64,000 bases of DNA, from positions 62,001-126,000 of the forward strand of contig JANBPK010000851.1 in assembly GCA_027579435.1 (NCBI GenBank), in the 5' to 3' direction. This stretch comes from Candolleomyces eurysporus (taxonomy: Eukaryota > Basidiomycota > Agaricomycetes > Agaricales > Psathyrellaceae). Below the pieces are notes generated by a model. That model worked only from the letters and a program-made list of their open reading frames with translations. It was not told the origin of the DNA and ran no database searches. Shown here piece by piece: positions 1 to 11,874 of this stretch. The translations under genes and the position numbers were made by a program. Position 1 is the stretch's first letter. Every line of letters starts with the position of its first letter.

Positions 1-2
1 TA

Positions 3-371
3 CTCCCTTTCCTCACCAACACGTCCTACGTTGCGCCATCGCCACACTACGGCCCTGCATACGGGCCACATTACCAAATGCACCACTTCCCGGGACCCAG
101 CAGCACGCCCAACACAAGTAGTGATCCTGTCGATTCTCCCAATAAAGCTCACGGACCAGCCCACGGGAACGGAAATGGGAACAACTTGATGAAACCTGCT
201 CGTGTGCTGTTCATGCATTGCCCTCCGATTAACGAACCTCTGTCGACTGAAGAGGTCACCGAGACGATCAGGAGAATCGTGCTTTGGGTTGGGAGGGAGA
301 TGCAGATTATGGAGATGAGAGAAAAAGCTGCGCAAGAACCGGACGAAGGGGTTGCTACAGGATTTAATTGA
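3..371 (+). CDS. 3' end of an unidentified protein-coding gene (partial)
   Basis: An open frame enters from the left edge without a stop and ends with TAA-free low-complexity sequence followed by a TGA at 369-371. The visible 120 or so residues are Pro/Ser/Asn/Gly-rich (PHYGPAYGPHYQ, GNGNGNN) and end in a short charged helix-like stretch rich in Met, Glu and Arg (EEVTETIRRIVLWVGREM). No domain is recognisable. The true start and any upstream introns lie outside the window. Function cannot be assigned. It could be the tail of a regulatory protein, since such tails are common there, but that is inference only. Confidence 0.55.
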   Translation, partial: LPFLTNTSYVAPSPHYGPAYGPHYQMHHFPGPSSTPNTSSDPVDSPNKAHGPAHGNGNGNNLMKPARVLFMHCPPINEPLSTEEVTETIRRIVLWVGREMQIMEMREKAAQEPDEGVATGFN

Positions 372-865
372 TCTCTCTTTTTTTTTTNCTTTTTAATTCT
401 TAATAATTCGACGACAATTCATGCGAGTCATCGAAGCTGTTCCATTTCATCTTTGTGTTCGTTCTTTTCACGCTGCTTTCTTTCGACACTTGCTCTGGTA
501 TCTTCAGAATGGTCAGTTCCATGTAATACTCTCTCGGACTGCTGGGTTGAGGGTGGCGAAGGCGATGGGGGGCTGACAAGAGACTTTTGCAGGAGGGTGA
601 AGGAGGACGAGAGGACGGAGGCACCAAGCAAATCATTGAACGATTGTCGTTGTATTATTACCCTCAACCAGTGTATATACCAGTATGTACTACTTCGCAC
701 ATCGTCTCTTTGCCAACTCGAGTCATGCAATTGAATGTGAATCAATGAAAGAAAAAAAAGAGGGTAACCTCATAAACAGTGTCCGGTATGTGGTTAGGCA
801 AAGCGCCTCCCGAATATAATACACAGAAATAGTACATAGGTAGTAGCTTGCGCTACCAAAAANCG
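372..865. other. Convergent 3' flanks, no gene seen
   Basis: Lies between two genes that point toward each other. It contains a T-run with an N at 388 and short overlapping frames on both strands, none with a family signature. Most likely the 3' untranslated regions and terminators of both neighbours. Confidence 0.5.
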
Positions 866-2959
866 TTACCAGAATATCCGACAAGATGACTCTACCTCTA
901 GCTTTAACCTACTTCTCTTAACTAAAGCAGCCATTTCTTGGGCATCGTGTCCTCCGGGGACAAGTGTTTCTTCCGGAAGGCATATCTCCAGTTGACTAGC
1001 ATTGCCACTCCCCTGCTTCGAATCCAAAAAGGCACCCAGCGATCTCCAGGAATGTGTCTGGCGAGAGAAAGGCATGTTTACTTCTCCAACACCGGACGAT
1101 CCTGCTAGCAGGACTCCCGTTGCAGGAGTAGCATCGCTGCTCGCACTCTGCATCGACGACGAAGCGGCAGAACCGTCAGCACCAGCGGTGTCCATATCAG
1201 AGGCATCCGCTTCCCTGATCCCACGCCGACGGTCACGGTGCGACTGGTGGTTACAATGACCGGGACCACGACACGAACTCGAGAATGACTGCGACGGCGG
1301 GAGCGTGTTCTCATCCAACGGGTGCAGACAAAACTTTTGCAAGTGGGGCAGATAGATCGAATCCGACTCGTACTGATCGATGTCCAAAAGGTCGTGCTGG
1401 AACCAAGTGTCGATGCATAGCTTCTCCACGGACGAGATCACCTCGAATAGTCTCCTCAGCGAATCGTCGTCTTGGATGAACCAGCAATTCAGGTGGAGCT
1501 CTTTGAGGTTCCCTTCCGACTGCCGGACGAATTTGATCATCTCCGGGAACGTATTCCACAATGCCTGTTGCAACTCTGAACAGGTTTCGAGTTGACTGGT
1601 GGGATCGGGTGGGACGTTGGTGAGGATCTGGAGTGTGCGTATGTTGGGTGCGTAGAGCTTGGAGAGGAGGGAGAAGGAGGGTATGCAGGATATAACGAGC
1701 AGCTCGAGCTGTGGGAGGTCGAATACAGGCCCGACTTCTTGCATCGGTCGAACACATAGCTTGGGACAGTTGAGGAGGAGTTTCTTCAGATGCGGGAAGC
1801 CTCCGAGCCTGGACAGGTAGGGATTGAGGTCGCGGTAGATTTCTAGACGTAGCTTGCGTAATTCCGAATGACCATTGAGAATCCTGGACTGGGTGACATT
1901 GATGAGGACGTCGGATTCGGCATTGAGGTTTATGGTTTCGAGTTCGGGGAAGGTCGCGCGGATGAGGTTCGAGTCGACGACAGGGTCTGTCTCGCCGTCA
2001 GGTCCTTGGTAGATGTCGTCATAAAGCCCGACTTGCAGGAACAGCGTCTTCCACGTCGCTCCGGTCGGCAGCCAGAATTTGAGCTTGGTTTCGAATAGCT
2101 GGAAGTGGTACGTCTCCGCGAAGAAGGATATCTCTTCCCATCGAGAGCGCTGAGAGAACAAGTACCCCAACCAGACATCGGAGAAAGGACACTTGGCTAC
2201 GACCGGCACAGGGTTCACTGAAACCACGACCAAGGTGCCACCAGCCTGCTCAGCGGTCTCCGTCGTTGTCGTTGTCGTTATCGTTGTCGCCGGCGCCTCC
2301 CCTCCACCCGTATCTTCACCACCGCCATCGGCAAGTTCTGGTGTGACAGTCTGTGCGTCCTCCCCAAGATCAGCTTCAGGAACCTCCTCAGGGAACACAG
2401 GCGTCATCAGCGTCGGATCCCTCCTCCACTTGAACCCAACGTTCAAAGGCAGCGTCGGCCCCGCCCTCTCAAAATACCTCCCCACCCCTCTAATAACATT
2501 CGGCACCTCTTCATCGGGATAGTCATCAAAATCAATCCACACACTCGTCCACAGCGAATGCGTCGCAAATGCCACCTCCCTCCACAGCTTGCACACACCC
2601 CTGATGCTCTTGAAATGCTGTCGGTCCGTGCTCTTGTTGGATTCACTCAGGAACGATAGGGAGCCGGGGTTGACGGCGGTTTGCATGATCTCCGCGAGGA
2701 TCTCGGTGGGGAGACGGCGCCATGGCGAAAGGATAGGTACATGTTCGGATCTTGTTTCCTCGAGTACTTGTGCGCGGTTCTTCAGCTGAAAGAGCCGTTG
2801 TTCGAGAGCTTTGATCTCGATCCGAAGTGGTCCCAGTTCCCCGTCGACTTGCTGCACCGTTTGCTGTGCGAGCTGCCGCTCTTCCAGCGTCGGTGGATCG
2901 TTGTTGTTGATAACCCGAGTCAAGGGTTTCTGTGAAGGCGCGGTGGTAGTTGATTCCAT
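866..2959 (-). CDS. F-box domain protein with N-terminal coiled coil
   Basis: Single-exon 697-residue protein with an ATG start at 2957-2959. Residues about 24-72 form a heptad-like coiled coil (LEERQLAQQTVQQVDGELG, then IEIKALEQRLFQLKN). It is followed by the F-box core around 78-100 (SPWRRLPTEILAEIMQTAV) and the typical continuation with a VCKLWREVAFATHSLW-type motif near 120-140. This coiled-coil plus F-box-like layout is very common in agaricomycetes. F-box proteins bridge SCF ubiquitin ligases to substrates; the substrate here is unknown. The middle holds a Thr/Glu-rich spacer (about 205-245), and the rest is LRR-like (LETINLNAES, LRKLRLEIYR, LKKLLLNCPKL). The C-terminal quarter has a Ser-rich low-complexity insert. 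No intron is needed, unlike most neighbours. Confidence 0.85.
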   Translation of the reverse strand: MESTTTAPSQKPLTRVINNNDPPTLEERQLAQQTVQQVDGELGPLRIEIKALEQRLFQLKNRAQVLEETRSEHVPILSPWRRLPTEILAEIMQTAVNPGSLSFLSESNKSTDRQHFKSIRGVCKLWREVAFATHSLWTSVWIDFDDYPDEEVPNVIRGVGRYFERAGPTLPLNVGFKWRRDPTLMTPVFPEEVPEADLGEDAQTVTPELADGGGEDTGGGEAPATTITTTTTTETAEQAGGTLVVVSVNPVPVVAKCPFSDVWLGYLFSQRSRWEEISFFAETYHFQLFETKLKFWLPTGATWKTLFLQVGLYDDIYQGPDGETDPVVDSNLIRATFPELETINLNAESDVLINVTQSRILNGHSELRKLRLEIYRDLNPYLSRLGGFPHLKKLLLNCPKLCVRPMQEVGPVFDLPQLELLVISCIPSFSLLSKLYAPNIRTLQILTNVPPDPTSQLETCSELQQALWNTFPEMIKFVRQSEGNLKELHLNCWFIQDDDSLRRLFEVISSVEKLCIDTWFQHDLLDIDQYESDSIYLPHLQKFCLHPLDENTLPPSQSFSSSCRGPGHCNHQSHRDRRRGIREADASDMDTAGADGSAASSSMQSASSDATPATGVLLAGSSGVGEVNMPFSRQTHSWRSLGAFLDSKQGSGNASQLEICLPEETLVPGGHDAQEMAALVKRSRLKLEVESSCRIFW

Positions 2960-3247
2960 GGCTCAGCGTTGAGAATCGCTGAGGTGGCAGGCAGACTCGG
3001 TGGTTGGGGTTAGGGACAAAAGCAGCGCCACTTTTGGCACCTGTCCCGGCCGCGCCACTTTCGAATCTGCTGTTAACGGGCGCTAATGGTGTGCCAAGCG
3101 GCCTTCCCGAAGGCAAGCGCCGAGGTTCGACATTTGCCAGGCTCTCGATCATTGATAGGAGGTACATGTAGATCTGTAAAGGTCTAGGGGGTTGTGTACA
3201 TACAACAGTGCGTTAAGCGATGCAAATGGTGTCTACAATATCAAGGG

Positions 3248-5349
3248 TCAACGCCGAGTGACCAGAGTTTCTTCCGTATCTTCTTCCTCGTCCTCCCCAA
3301 CAACATGAAGCGGCTCACTGTGAGTCCTATTCAACGTCGCTGCGCCACCACTCTCAGCATTAGGAACCCGTGCATACCATTTAGGTGTCGTCGATCCCGG
3401 AGCGGTCATCTCGTATTCGATGCCATCAGTAGGGGAAGCCGTCAATAAAGTGGCATTCCGGCCGGAAGTCGAGTATAAGTGGATCAAAGAAACGATGAAG
3501 GCATAAATCAAGAATGCGATACTGCAGTTTGGTTTGAGAAAGAGTGAGCAGGGAAGATATGTCCAAAACTTACCTGAACATGATGAGAATATACGTGACA
3601 TGGTCCATCCCCTTCCCGTGGACATATCGAAGCTCCTCGTCGGTGGCAGACATGAACAGCAACCCCGAAGCCACCAAAAGCTAGTGATCATGAGCAACCG
3701 AAACACAAGTAGCCCGTTCAAGTACTTACGAAAGGCGAAAGGTGTCTGAAAGCGGTGCCCGCCACTTCTTTTGTGGGTTTGGTGTCCTTGATTTGGTTGC
3801 CCCGAGTTTCTGCCAAAGTGTGATCACTGGCGTTGTCATCCTCCAAGGCCATGGATTCGGGTGGTGAACACTGAGCAAGAGGTGTGTATTTCGGAAAGAA
3901 GTAAACAACTTCAAGTAATCTTGCCAATCCGGCAAGCATTAGAGTTTTGCCGAACATCCCGTGAACCTGCTCGAATCAGATCCCTGAAAGAAAGTAGGAG
4001 GGATAGATGAAATTACCATTGTCGACATTTCCAATTCTTGGGCATGACTGGACATGGCCCAACCAGTAAGAATTATTCTAAGGGATGCAAAATGGTTAGT
4101 TTGTCGTTGAAAAGATCAAGATCTACTCTTACATTACCGAAGGTACGATGCTGCGCTAAAGGCCAGCAACGTTAGTACATAATATTTGTTCGACAGACGA
4201 ATTCCCACCTGGTTGTTGCGAGAAAGGAAAATGCCCAGGATACCACCAGTCCACCAAAGGACGCCAAGAATCCTAAAGGGGATTCAATTAGTCGGGTATT
4301 TTGGCCAAGGTACGCGTCGAAATACTGACGTATGCTGCATGTCCTTCACAGACCAAACGCCTCCCCGATGCTCAGTGAATGTGTTGACTGAAGAGACATC
4401 AATATATTAGAGGGTTCCATGAATGATGGTGAGACACTACGGCTTACCGACGCCCTTAACAACAAAAGGTCGTCAAGACATGTTGTCGAGATAGTGCGAT
4501 GCGATGCATGTTGATAAGAACTTACCCATGCAGTGATAACGCTGCACACAAACGGTCAGAAAGAGGGTGGAGAATTAACAGACCAAGATCCGTACCATGA
4601 ATCCCAGAATTCGGGGCTCCTACCGCTTCTTCTGACCCACGTCTCTCCGGCCAAGAATATAATAGCCATGATCGTGGCATATGCAATGAAACCGGATCCC
4701 ATAATATAATGGGCGAGACATTGACCTGTATATTTCGTTGAGGGGTCAAAGGCCCATCGTCGGCATGGAAGCGGGCAGGACTCACCGAGATGACCTCCCC
4801 TACAATAGCCACGCAAAGCAACAGCTCCAAAAAGCATCTGGACCCATGCAAGGATAGGGTATGACTTTCCAACAAGACTGTGTATCTTTACGAAAAATGG
4901 TCGGATACTCTTTTCATGAATGTGCAACTTGAGGTATATTCCGACCACGAGCTGGGTAAGGATTGGGACGAAAAGGATGGAAGCGAAAGCTCCATGGGCG
5001 CCGTGTGGAAATTGGCGGCCCTTGTGCGAGTGGCCCAGAATGTAGCCGCCAAATGTGAGCATGAATCCGGTTGCCTGAAAAGGCGCTGGGGTTTTTGCAA
5101 CTGCAGTAGTTGATTGGAGGTACGCACCTGAAGAGGAACATGCCATTTGCTCCGTGACAATCCAAGTACCATTCCGACAGGGAATAAAATACCCCAGACT
5201 GCAGCCTGCAGGACCATATGTATCCATAGAATCGCGTCGATGGGGGCGGAGGCTTCCTCCTCTGTTATTTCATCGTGGTGGCCATGGGCGACCGCGAGCG
5301 CGACGAATGAGGCTATCCAGACAGCCCGTTTCCAGTCTAATCCAGCCAT
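3248..5349 (-). CDS. Ytp1-like multi-pass membrane protein (DUF2427 + Ytp1 domains)
   Basis: Spliced gene with many short introns and an ATG at 5347-5349. It starts with a hydrophobic leader ([17 protein letters not shown]), a histidine-rich patch, and then helices such as [20 protein letters not shown] and [18 protein letters not shown]. These match the DUF2427 domain found at the N-terminus of yeast Ytp1-type proteins. Further exons give [35 protein letters not shown] and [14 protein letters not shown], the typical Ytp1 C-terminal domain. The last exons read [19 protein letters not shown] and then [17 protein letters not shown] before an acidic tail ([10 protein letters not shown]). Conserved His residues in helices resemble cytochrome b561-type folds, so heme binding is possible, but this is inference. 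It shares a 370-bp divergent promoter with the tRNase Z gene. Confidence 0.8.
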
Positions 5350-5720
5350 TATTGGGCGGTAAAATGGGGTACCTCTGTCAGACGATGCCCTTGGAGATGA
5401 GAGATGGTGAGAGCAAGGGCCAATGCAACAAGCAAACAAGACTCAGCAATGGGGACGATTTGTAACTATACGCGGTTCCGTGATGGCCCCGGATGAGGCG
5501 CTTGCCGGCGGATCGGCAAATGTCATCATCGCTGACTCAGCCGGAACTGGATTTTGGCTGGCACGCGCGTTTTCCGCTGGCCAAAATATTTCCAAAAATA
5601 TCTGAATTTTCGTCCAAACTGGCGTCCTCATTCGCCAGGGCAGGCGTTTCTGCCTGTCGGTTCGCTCTCTCCTCGTATTACACCCAGACACGCTCCTTTG
5701 TCAACAGAGCAGAACGCTCG
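5350..5720. promoter_or_regulatory. Divergent promoter between Ytp1-like gene and tRNase Z gene
   Basis: 371 bp separate the two start codons, which point away from each other. No clear TATA box was found. The interval must hold both promoters. Open frames across it have no family match. Confidence 0.5.
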
Positions 5721-8700
5721 ATGAACTGGTCGGCGTCGGTGCTGAGCGCCCTCTCGGCGGACTCGCAGCCTTCGCTGATGATCAGCTTCGACGATGCAAA
5801 GTACATGTTCAATGCTGGAGAGGGCACAGTGCGATCTCAGACGCATAGCGAATCGAATCGGAGAAGGATAAAAGCGCTGTTCCTGAGCCAGCTGAGTCTG
5901 GAGAGGGCTGGTGGAATACCTGGTGAGTCTGGCATCCCATTTGGACCTCCAACGCGTCCTGATTTATACTCTTAACAGGTCTGTTGATGACCGTCGCCGA
6001 CGCAAGCTCAATAAACGACCTCAAGATTGTTGGCCCAACAGGATTGACTCATCGTTTAGCGGCAGGGCGTCTCTATACCTTCAGGTACGTGAATCGACCA
6101 ATTCTGTTCTCGCTATATCCTGAGCTTGGACAGAGACAACCTCCGTGTTGATCCCGTTGAAATACCATATCAACCTGCCGAAGAACCATTCTTGCCAAGC
6201 TCTTCACCAATCTTCAAAGATCACAACATCACAGTCTACGCCCAGCCCTTGTCGACTCTCCCGGAAAGCTCTTCGGATGATCTCAACACAGAGACGGACG
6301 CGTCTTTGAAGAGAAAATGTGAACCCTCTCTCGAACCTCCACGCAAACGTTCCAAGACCGATGCGCAATCCGCGCCAACCCTGGCCCATCTCATGTCAGC
6401 TCCAGGCTTCAAACCAACACTTCTTCCGGAAGACAAAGCGGACGAATGGCGTCGCCTTATAATTGAACGCATGTTCCCTGCAACTGGCAAGAAATTCGAG
6501 ACCTCCGAATCCTCAAAAAAGGGAGCCGGGAAGAAAGGGAAAGCGGGGAAAGGTGCCAAGTCAGAGCCTAACCAGTGTGAGTACAGCTCCAGAACAAAAT
6601 GAAAGGATATACTGACCTTGAGCAGCAGAACCTGCGCAAGCCATTCCAGAGGACAAAGAGTCGGGCAATGTACGTGGTACCTTTTCTGATATTCCCACTA
6701 TAATTTAACCTTCACCCAGTTCGACGAATATCGACGGTCTCGTAAACGCCCACCAAGAGGCTTTTATGACATGCTGCCTCCGCCTCCCTCAGGTTCCTCC
6801 CCTTCAGCGGTGTCGTACGTGATCGTCGGCCCTCGCGTTCGAGGCAAGTTCGATGTTAAAAAGTCCATCGCCCTTGGGGTTCCAAACGGACCGCTACGAG
6901 GCAAGCTTACCAAAGGAGAGGCCGTCACCTTCACTGTGAAGGACACCGTGACGAGTGAAGATGGCACTTCCGAGACCGTTGCTCGCACTGTCACGGTAAA
7001 ACCAGAAGAGTGTATCGGTGAAAGCGAAGCCCCGTCTGCTGCGATCGTATTGGAAGTCCCTTCACCGAAATATATTCCATCTCTCCTTCAGTATTATCGC
7101 AAGGACTTTGACCCCTTGTTCTCCAAGTTGAGGTCTACAGATCCAGAACATAGGAAGGAGGTTCAGGTTAGGGCGCTCTTTCATTTGGTTGGCGATGGTG
7201 TTCTTGAAGACCCGAGATACATCGACTTTATGCAAGGTTTTGGCGACGACGTCCAGGTAAACTCTCAACACTCGGAGATATCAGAGGACATTTCAGTTAA
7301 TTCGTTATCCTGCTAGCATATCGTCGCTTCGAAGGAGCACTGCCCAAATTCTGTGACTTTCACCAGTGCAGCCGCCAACCAGCTTCGGCTAAACAAGCTC
7401 GACCCTGTGATATTCCCTCTGCAGAAATTTCAGACGGAATCTCGCAGACGCCTTGCAGGTACGCTGCTCCTTGCAGTAGGGCACGTTCTTGACTAACCAG
7501 CCTCTTTCGTCAATAGACATTCCGAACTTACCGCCCAACACCCATCTCATGGTATCCAACCTCGACATCCGGATTCGACCGCCAGCACCACCCGTCAAGA
7601 ATCTTAATGCCATCGCAAATGACTACTTCCACCCCCTACTCGAAAGGATGACGCCGACAGATACAAGCATCCCTGTGGAACTCTCCACAGAGACTCAAAG
7701 CAAATTCGTCGAAGCCCAACAACTTACCAAGAAAATCGAACAAAAAATACTCAAGTCGGGTGTTACAAAACCAGGTGACGACATAGTCGTCGTACCCCTC
7801 GGCACAGGGAGCGCTGTACCTGGAAAATACCGCTCTGTATCCTCGACCCTCATCCAAATCCCCAATTGGGGCAATGTCTTGTTGGACGCTGGGGAGGGCA
7901 CGTATTACCAGCTAGCAAGGCATTTCGGAGAGGAGGGTGCGAGAGATGTTTTGAGGGACTTGAAGTGTTTGTTTGTTAGCCATGCGCATGCGGATCACCA
8001 TATGGGTGTTGGGATGTTGCTTCGGAAGAGGCTTGAGGTGCGTACGGTTGTTGTCATTTTTGTCCCTCCTTTCTCTTTTTCACTCTACCTGTTGTGGTTT
8101 GTGTTATGGACGAAATAATTGACAACTTGTCTTAATTTTCTAGCTTGATCCTTTACCTGACCACCCGCTGTACCTCGTCACCATCCGCTCAGTGCACCTC
8201 TCCTTGAGAGAAATGCAAGCGCTGGAGTACCTCGGTATTCAAGATATCTCGCCCGACGAATCTATGGAACCGGATTCAGGGAACGGAGTGATTCCAATTA
8301 TGAGCGAAGCCTTGCATTTCAAGCGGCCTGGCGTCTATACGCACTCGGGACCGTGGGGGATAGGCGGGAATGAGCCTTGGTTGGATGTTCACAGGTGGGC
8401 TATCAATTTTTGCCCGATTTTAGAAGAGGAAAAGAAAAAACTGATCGAATGAATGATTTAGGTCAACTGCAAACGCCGCTGCGCTGTGTCAGTCTTTGGG
8501 CCTCGACAAATTTAGGACGGTAGATATGATACATGGGACGAAGTGCTATGGACTCGTTTTGAGCCATCATGAAGGGTGGAGTATTGTGTAAGTCCCCCCC
8601 NTTCTACAAACCCATTCGTTCTAACATCTAACACTTTCTGTATTTGGGTGTATGTAGGTTCTCCGGCGACACGCAACCCAGCGAAAACCTTGTACAAGCA

Positions 8701-9217
8701 GGACAGGGTGCTACCCTTTTGATACATGAGGCAACGATGGGTGATGACCAAGTGGATCTGGCCAAGGCAAAGAAGCATAGCACGTTTGGTCAGGCGATTG
8801 ATATCGGTCGACGGTGAGCATTTTTTCCTTTCTCTCTTTGCATTGTTGGACCAAAACTTACGCTTACGCTTACGATCACTTTTCTCAAGAATGAACGCTG
8901 AGAAGATCTTGCTCACACACTTCTCCGCTCGTCATCCCAAAGTACCTATGACGTTACTCGAGCTCAATTCGGCTTCTTCCTCTTTCGATGCCTCCACTTC
9001 GTCTGATGCTGCTTCTGGTGCTGTTCCTCCCAGTATATCCCCATTGTCGTCACCGATCGTCGCTTTGGCACTCGACCAAGCGTCCATGAGGATCGGGGAT
9101 ATGTGGAAAATGCAGCACTACCTCGAGGCGTTGGAGCAGATTGAAAAGGATACGGTCGCTGTAGAGGGTGAGGATGAGGATGAGGTAGGGCGTTTGAATG
9201 TTGAGGTTTCCGTTTAG
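5721..9217 (+). CDS. TRZ1: tRNase Z, long form (3' tRNA processing endonuclease)
   Basis: Long-form tRNase Z (ELAC2/Trz1 family), about 950 residues over about 11 exons, which is slightly longer than usual. It cuts precursor tRNAs after the discriminator base to remove 3' trailers, acting in nucleus and mitochondria. The ATG at 5721 gives MNWSASVLSALSADSQPSL, then ISFDDAKYMFNAGEGT, the degenerate N-terminal metallo-beta-lactamase half. The active C-terminal half has PLGTGSAVPGKYRSVSS, LLDAGEGTYYQL and the catalytic HAHADHHMG (HxHxDH) near 7981-8010, all in one exon. Later exons carry IHEATMGD-type and LTHFSARHPK motifs with further metal ligands. A Ser/Lys-rich nuclear-type insert (PPRKRSKTDAQSA, KKGAGKKGKAGKG) lies in the first half. 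The N at 8601 falls in an intron. The upstream in-frame codon at 5493 is not needed; the family start is 5721. Confidence 0.92.
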
Positions 9218-9810
9218 CCGTAATGGCATCCTCGAGGTTTCGATCGTATCTAGAGTTTTGGGATTCAGAGTTTTACACATACGTACAATCTCCCAAAGCA
9301 ATTTTCATCGGATACGTGTCCTGATTTCCTGGATATATTTTTATCCCTGGTTAGAGCGTTTNCCGCGTGTTGGTGAGTAATTTTTACTTGGAAGTTGGTG
9401 TGAATGCAAGAAGAATGTGAACCCTTCCTTCGCTGCGCATGCGGAATATGAGGTGGAGAGTAATGTCACATTTCAGGTATAGTACATAGGATTTGACTTT
9501 CGGCCGCCACCGCGAGAAGCAAAGATAAAATACAGTTCAAGTTGACAGACATGGGAAGTGAGTGGGATTTGGAACCGCGGTGGAGCTATGTGAATATGAA
9601 CAGGGCGACGATTGGCCGGTACTAGTCCGTCCGGAAATGAGGTTACGACACATCCGGGTACGCAACTGAGGTGACTATGAGGGCAAGAACGTTAACGTGT
9701 GTATGTATGAGCATATGTCGCGATCATGGAGAGTCGTGGTCCCAAAGCGTGGTCCCAGGGTATTCAAAATGAGATCATTCCTGGTGACTCGGGGAAGATA
9801 TCCCCGGGGT
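9218..9810. other. Convergent 3' flanks of tRNase Z and BTB genes
   Basis: No coding signal beyond short random frames. One N at 9362 follows a T-run. Probably the two 3' untranslated regions. Confidence 0.5.
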
Positions 9811-10921
9811 TTACGATTCCTCGAACTCGATATCAAGTTCCACCTGATCAGCGGGCGCAGGCGCAGTCAGCAAAACGGGGTACAGAATTCAGTGAAGGAC
9901 TTTGAAGGGAAGGTCGACTTACCTTATCTATGTCTTTCTCCACTCGGACACTCAGGATCTGGGTAAATGTCTCAAGCTGTTCCCGAGCTTTGGTTTTGCA
10001 AAACGAGCATTGCTCCGCCTCCGCGAGAGCTTTTTTGGTAAGGTCAAAGTGCATTACGGTCTCCCCCCGGGGTCGAGTCATCAACTGATTGGCTACACCT
10101 CTCACCCAGTCCGACCACCACCGGCGGGCGCCGGTATTTTGCTTCGACCGCAGGTAGCTGGGGGTACCAGTCCGAGAGAAAGATGGATGGGGTGATGCGG
10201 CGGGACAACGCCGACAGGCGAACCATACCCATCCGTCTTCCTCAACATCGGCTGCTAGAGCTACCGTTTCTTGAATAAGCGCTCTGGAACTAGCCACCTC
10301 TCCACAGAGCTGATGGTACTCTTGGAGACGGTGATATGCTCCCGCTGAGATGTGTTCGAGTTCTGTTCCGTACGAAGACGGACTTAGGATGGGGTGACGG
10401 AGAGTGTAACGAGCCGCGAGCTTCGCTTCGTCCATCCAGGTGAGGCGGTATGAGATGGCGAAGACCCGGATGGGCTGTGATTCGATGAACCGAGGAGATA
10501 CGAGCTCCTGACGGATGTGGTGAAGGACGCCTTCCATTTCGAACTTCAGCGCTGCCTCTGCCACGGTTTGCAGCTCTGCGAGGGAGGAGAAGCGGGGCGC
10601 AGCATGGGTGCTTATGGGGTAGCAGAAACCTAGCAGGATCTTGAGGGTTTTTTGGTCCTCCGACATTTGAATGACGGAGATTCCATCCTCCGTGGTGCGC
10701 CCTGGCGACAGCAACGGGCTTTGGGGTTGAGGGAGGGTAAGTAGCACAGAGAAAAAGGGGGAAGCGAGTGATAGAAGGAGTCTGAAGACCCGGAAATCGA
10801 CTGGTGGTTTATCCGAGGACCTCAGGATAAGATCCCCCTGAGGATGGTCGAAGGGGTAGGGTGCAGGTAGCGAGACCCACTCTGGCGACGTGCTTGCCAT
10901 CGGGGACAGACCTAGCGACAT
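9811..10921 (-). CDS. BTB/POZ domain protein with C-terminal CxxC pairs
   Basis: 343-residue protein in two exons. I take the ATG at 10919-10921 (MSLGLSPMAS). The longer frame starts with a non-ATG codon. Intron 9844-9922 (GTAAGT...CAG) removes a false C-terminus and gives the ending KDIDKVELDIEFEES. Residues about 15-130 are a BTB fold of the agaricomycete type (DLILRSSDKPPVDFRVFRLL, SPFFSVLLTLPQP, KTLKILLGFCYP, EAALKFEMEGVLHHIR), then a helical BACK-like part. The C-terminal third has WFACRRCPA and CSFCKTKA, two CxxC pairs that could bind zinc. BTB proteins dimerise and often serve as CUL3 adaptors; a specific role is unknown. Confidence 0.8.
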
Positions 10922-11874
10922 AGTGTTATCAGGCAAGCTGTCGGATCCTTTTCGAGTCCGGAATCAGAATGAATGAACACGAGGCCATGTCACATCATTG
11001 TCATCAACCGATTTCCGCAAAGCCCGTCCTACGCTCATTATACGAGTGTTCTTCCGTGACATGGATCGATTGCAACACCCGTCAAGCATTGATTAATGGT
11101 TCGAAACCTTTACGACTGAGAGTGTTCATCCTCACCTATCCTTGTTGCTCCAGATTGACTGCGTGTTTCAATGCATTGACAAGGTTAAATTTACGGAACT
11201 ACGGCTGGAGATGACTTGTGAAATCCGGTCTTGACTGTTAGCCTTCCGTCCTTCCGTCTGGTGTTGAAAAGTCTTCGCAAGCACGACTTGGGGGTTAGGC
11301 TACCGGCAAAGTAAACAATCACCATACAGGGACGTAGTACCCTGGGGTTAGCGTCGGGGGGGAAGCACGCCGAGTCTCAGGTTAATTCAATTCAAACACC
11401 AATCCCGTCAGATGTGTAAGGCAAAAATCTGAAACCGGATACGCTAACCGTCTGACCAACCTATTGCTTCTGTATAATTGACAAAGCCAGGGAATGTATG
11501 AATAGAAGCCTAAAGTCGCATTGCGGTGATAGTATACAAATGCTGTGATGGAAAAATAGGAGCTAGAACGTCGAAGCATACAAAACACATAGAACGAAAT
11601 AATATCGCGGAAAAAACCCAAGTCTAGACCCTATAGAATACGAAAATAAAGACTCAGAAAATGGTGAACCACAAATAAGTAGGTAAGGCGGGCGAGACCA
11701 TAGCTGACGATGCTCTGAGCCGCCAGTAGGAGATAAGAGGGTATACTCATTTTCGGTGAAGATGTTTTGGATCAATGAGTGATGGAAGCATGTTAACATA
11801 ACGTCCACAACGAATGGCGAAAAGGTCTGAGTCACGAAACCTACGGATGAAAGAAGTGGGCGGTCCTGGATGGC
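10922..11874. other. Intergenic, nothing assignable
   Basis: Promoter side of the BTB gene and 3' side of the RING gene. Short frames on both strands lack domain signatures. A short stretch near 11400-11470 faintly recalls tRNA arms but fails basic tests (see rejected items). Confidence 0.4.

Noticed and set aside
11400..11470. tRNA-like stretch on the minus strand (GGTCAGACGGTTAGCG... GGTGTTTGAA)
   Set aside because: No paired acceptor stem could be drawn and the T-arm lacks the GTTCGAATC-type consensus.
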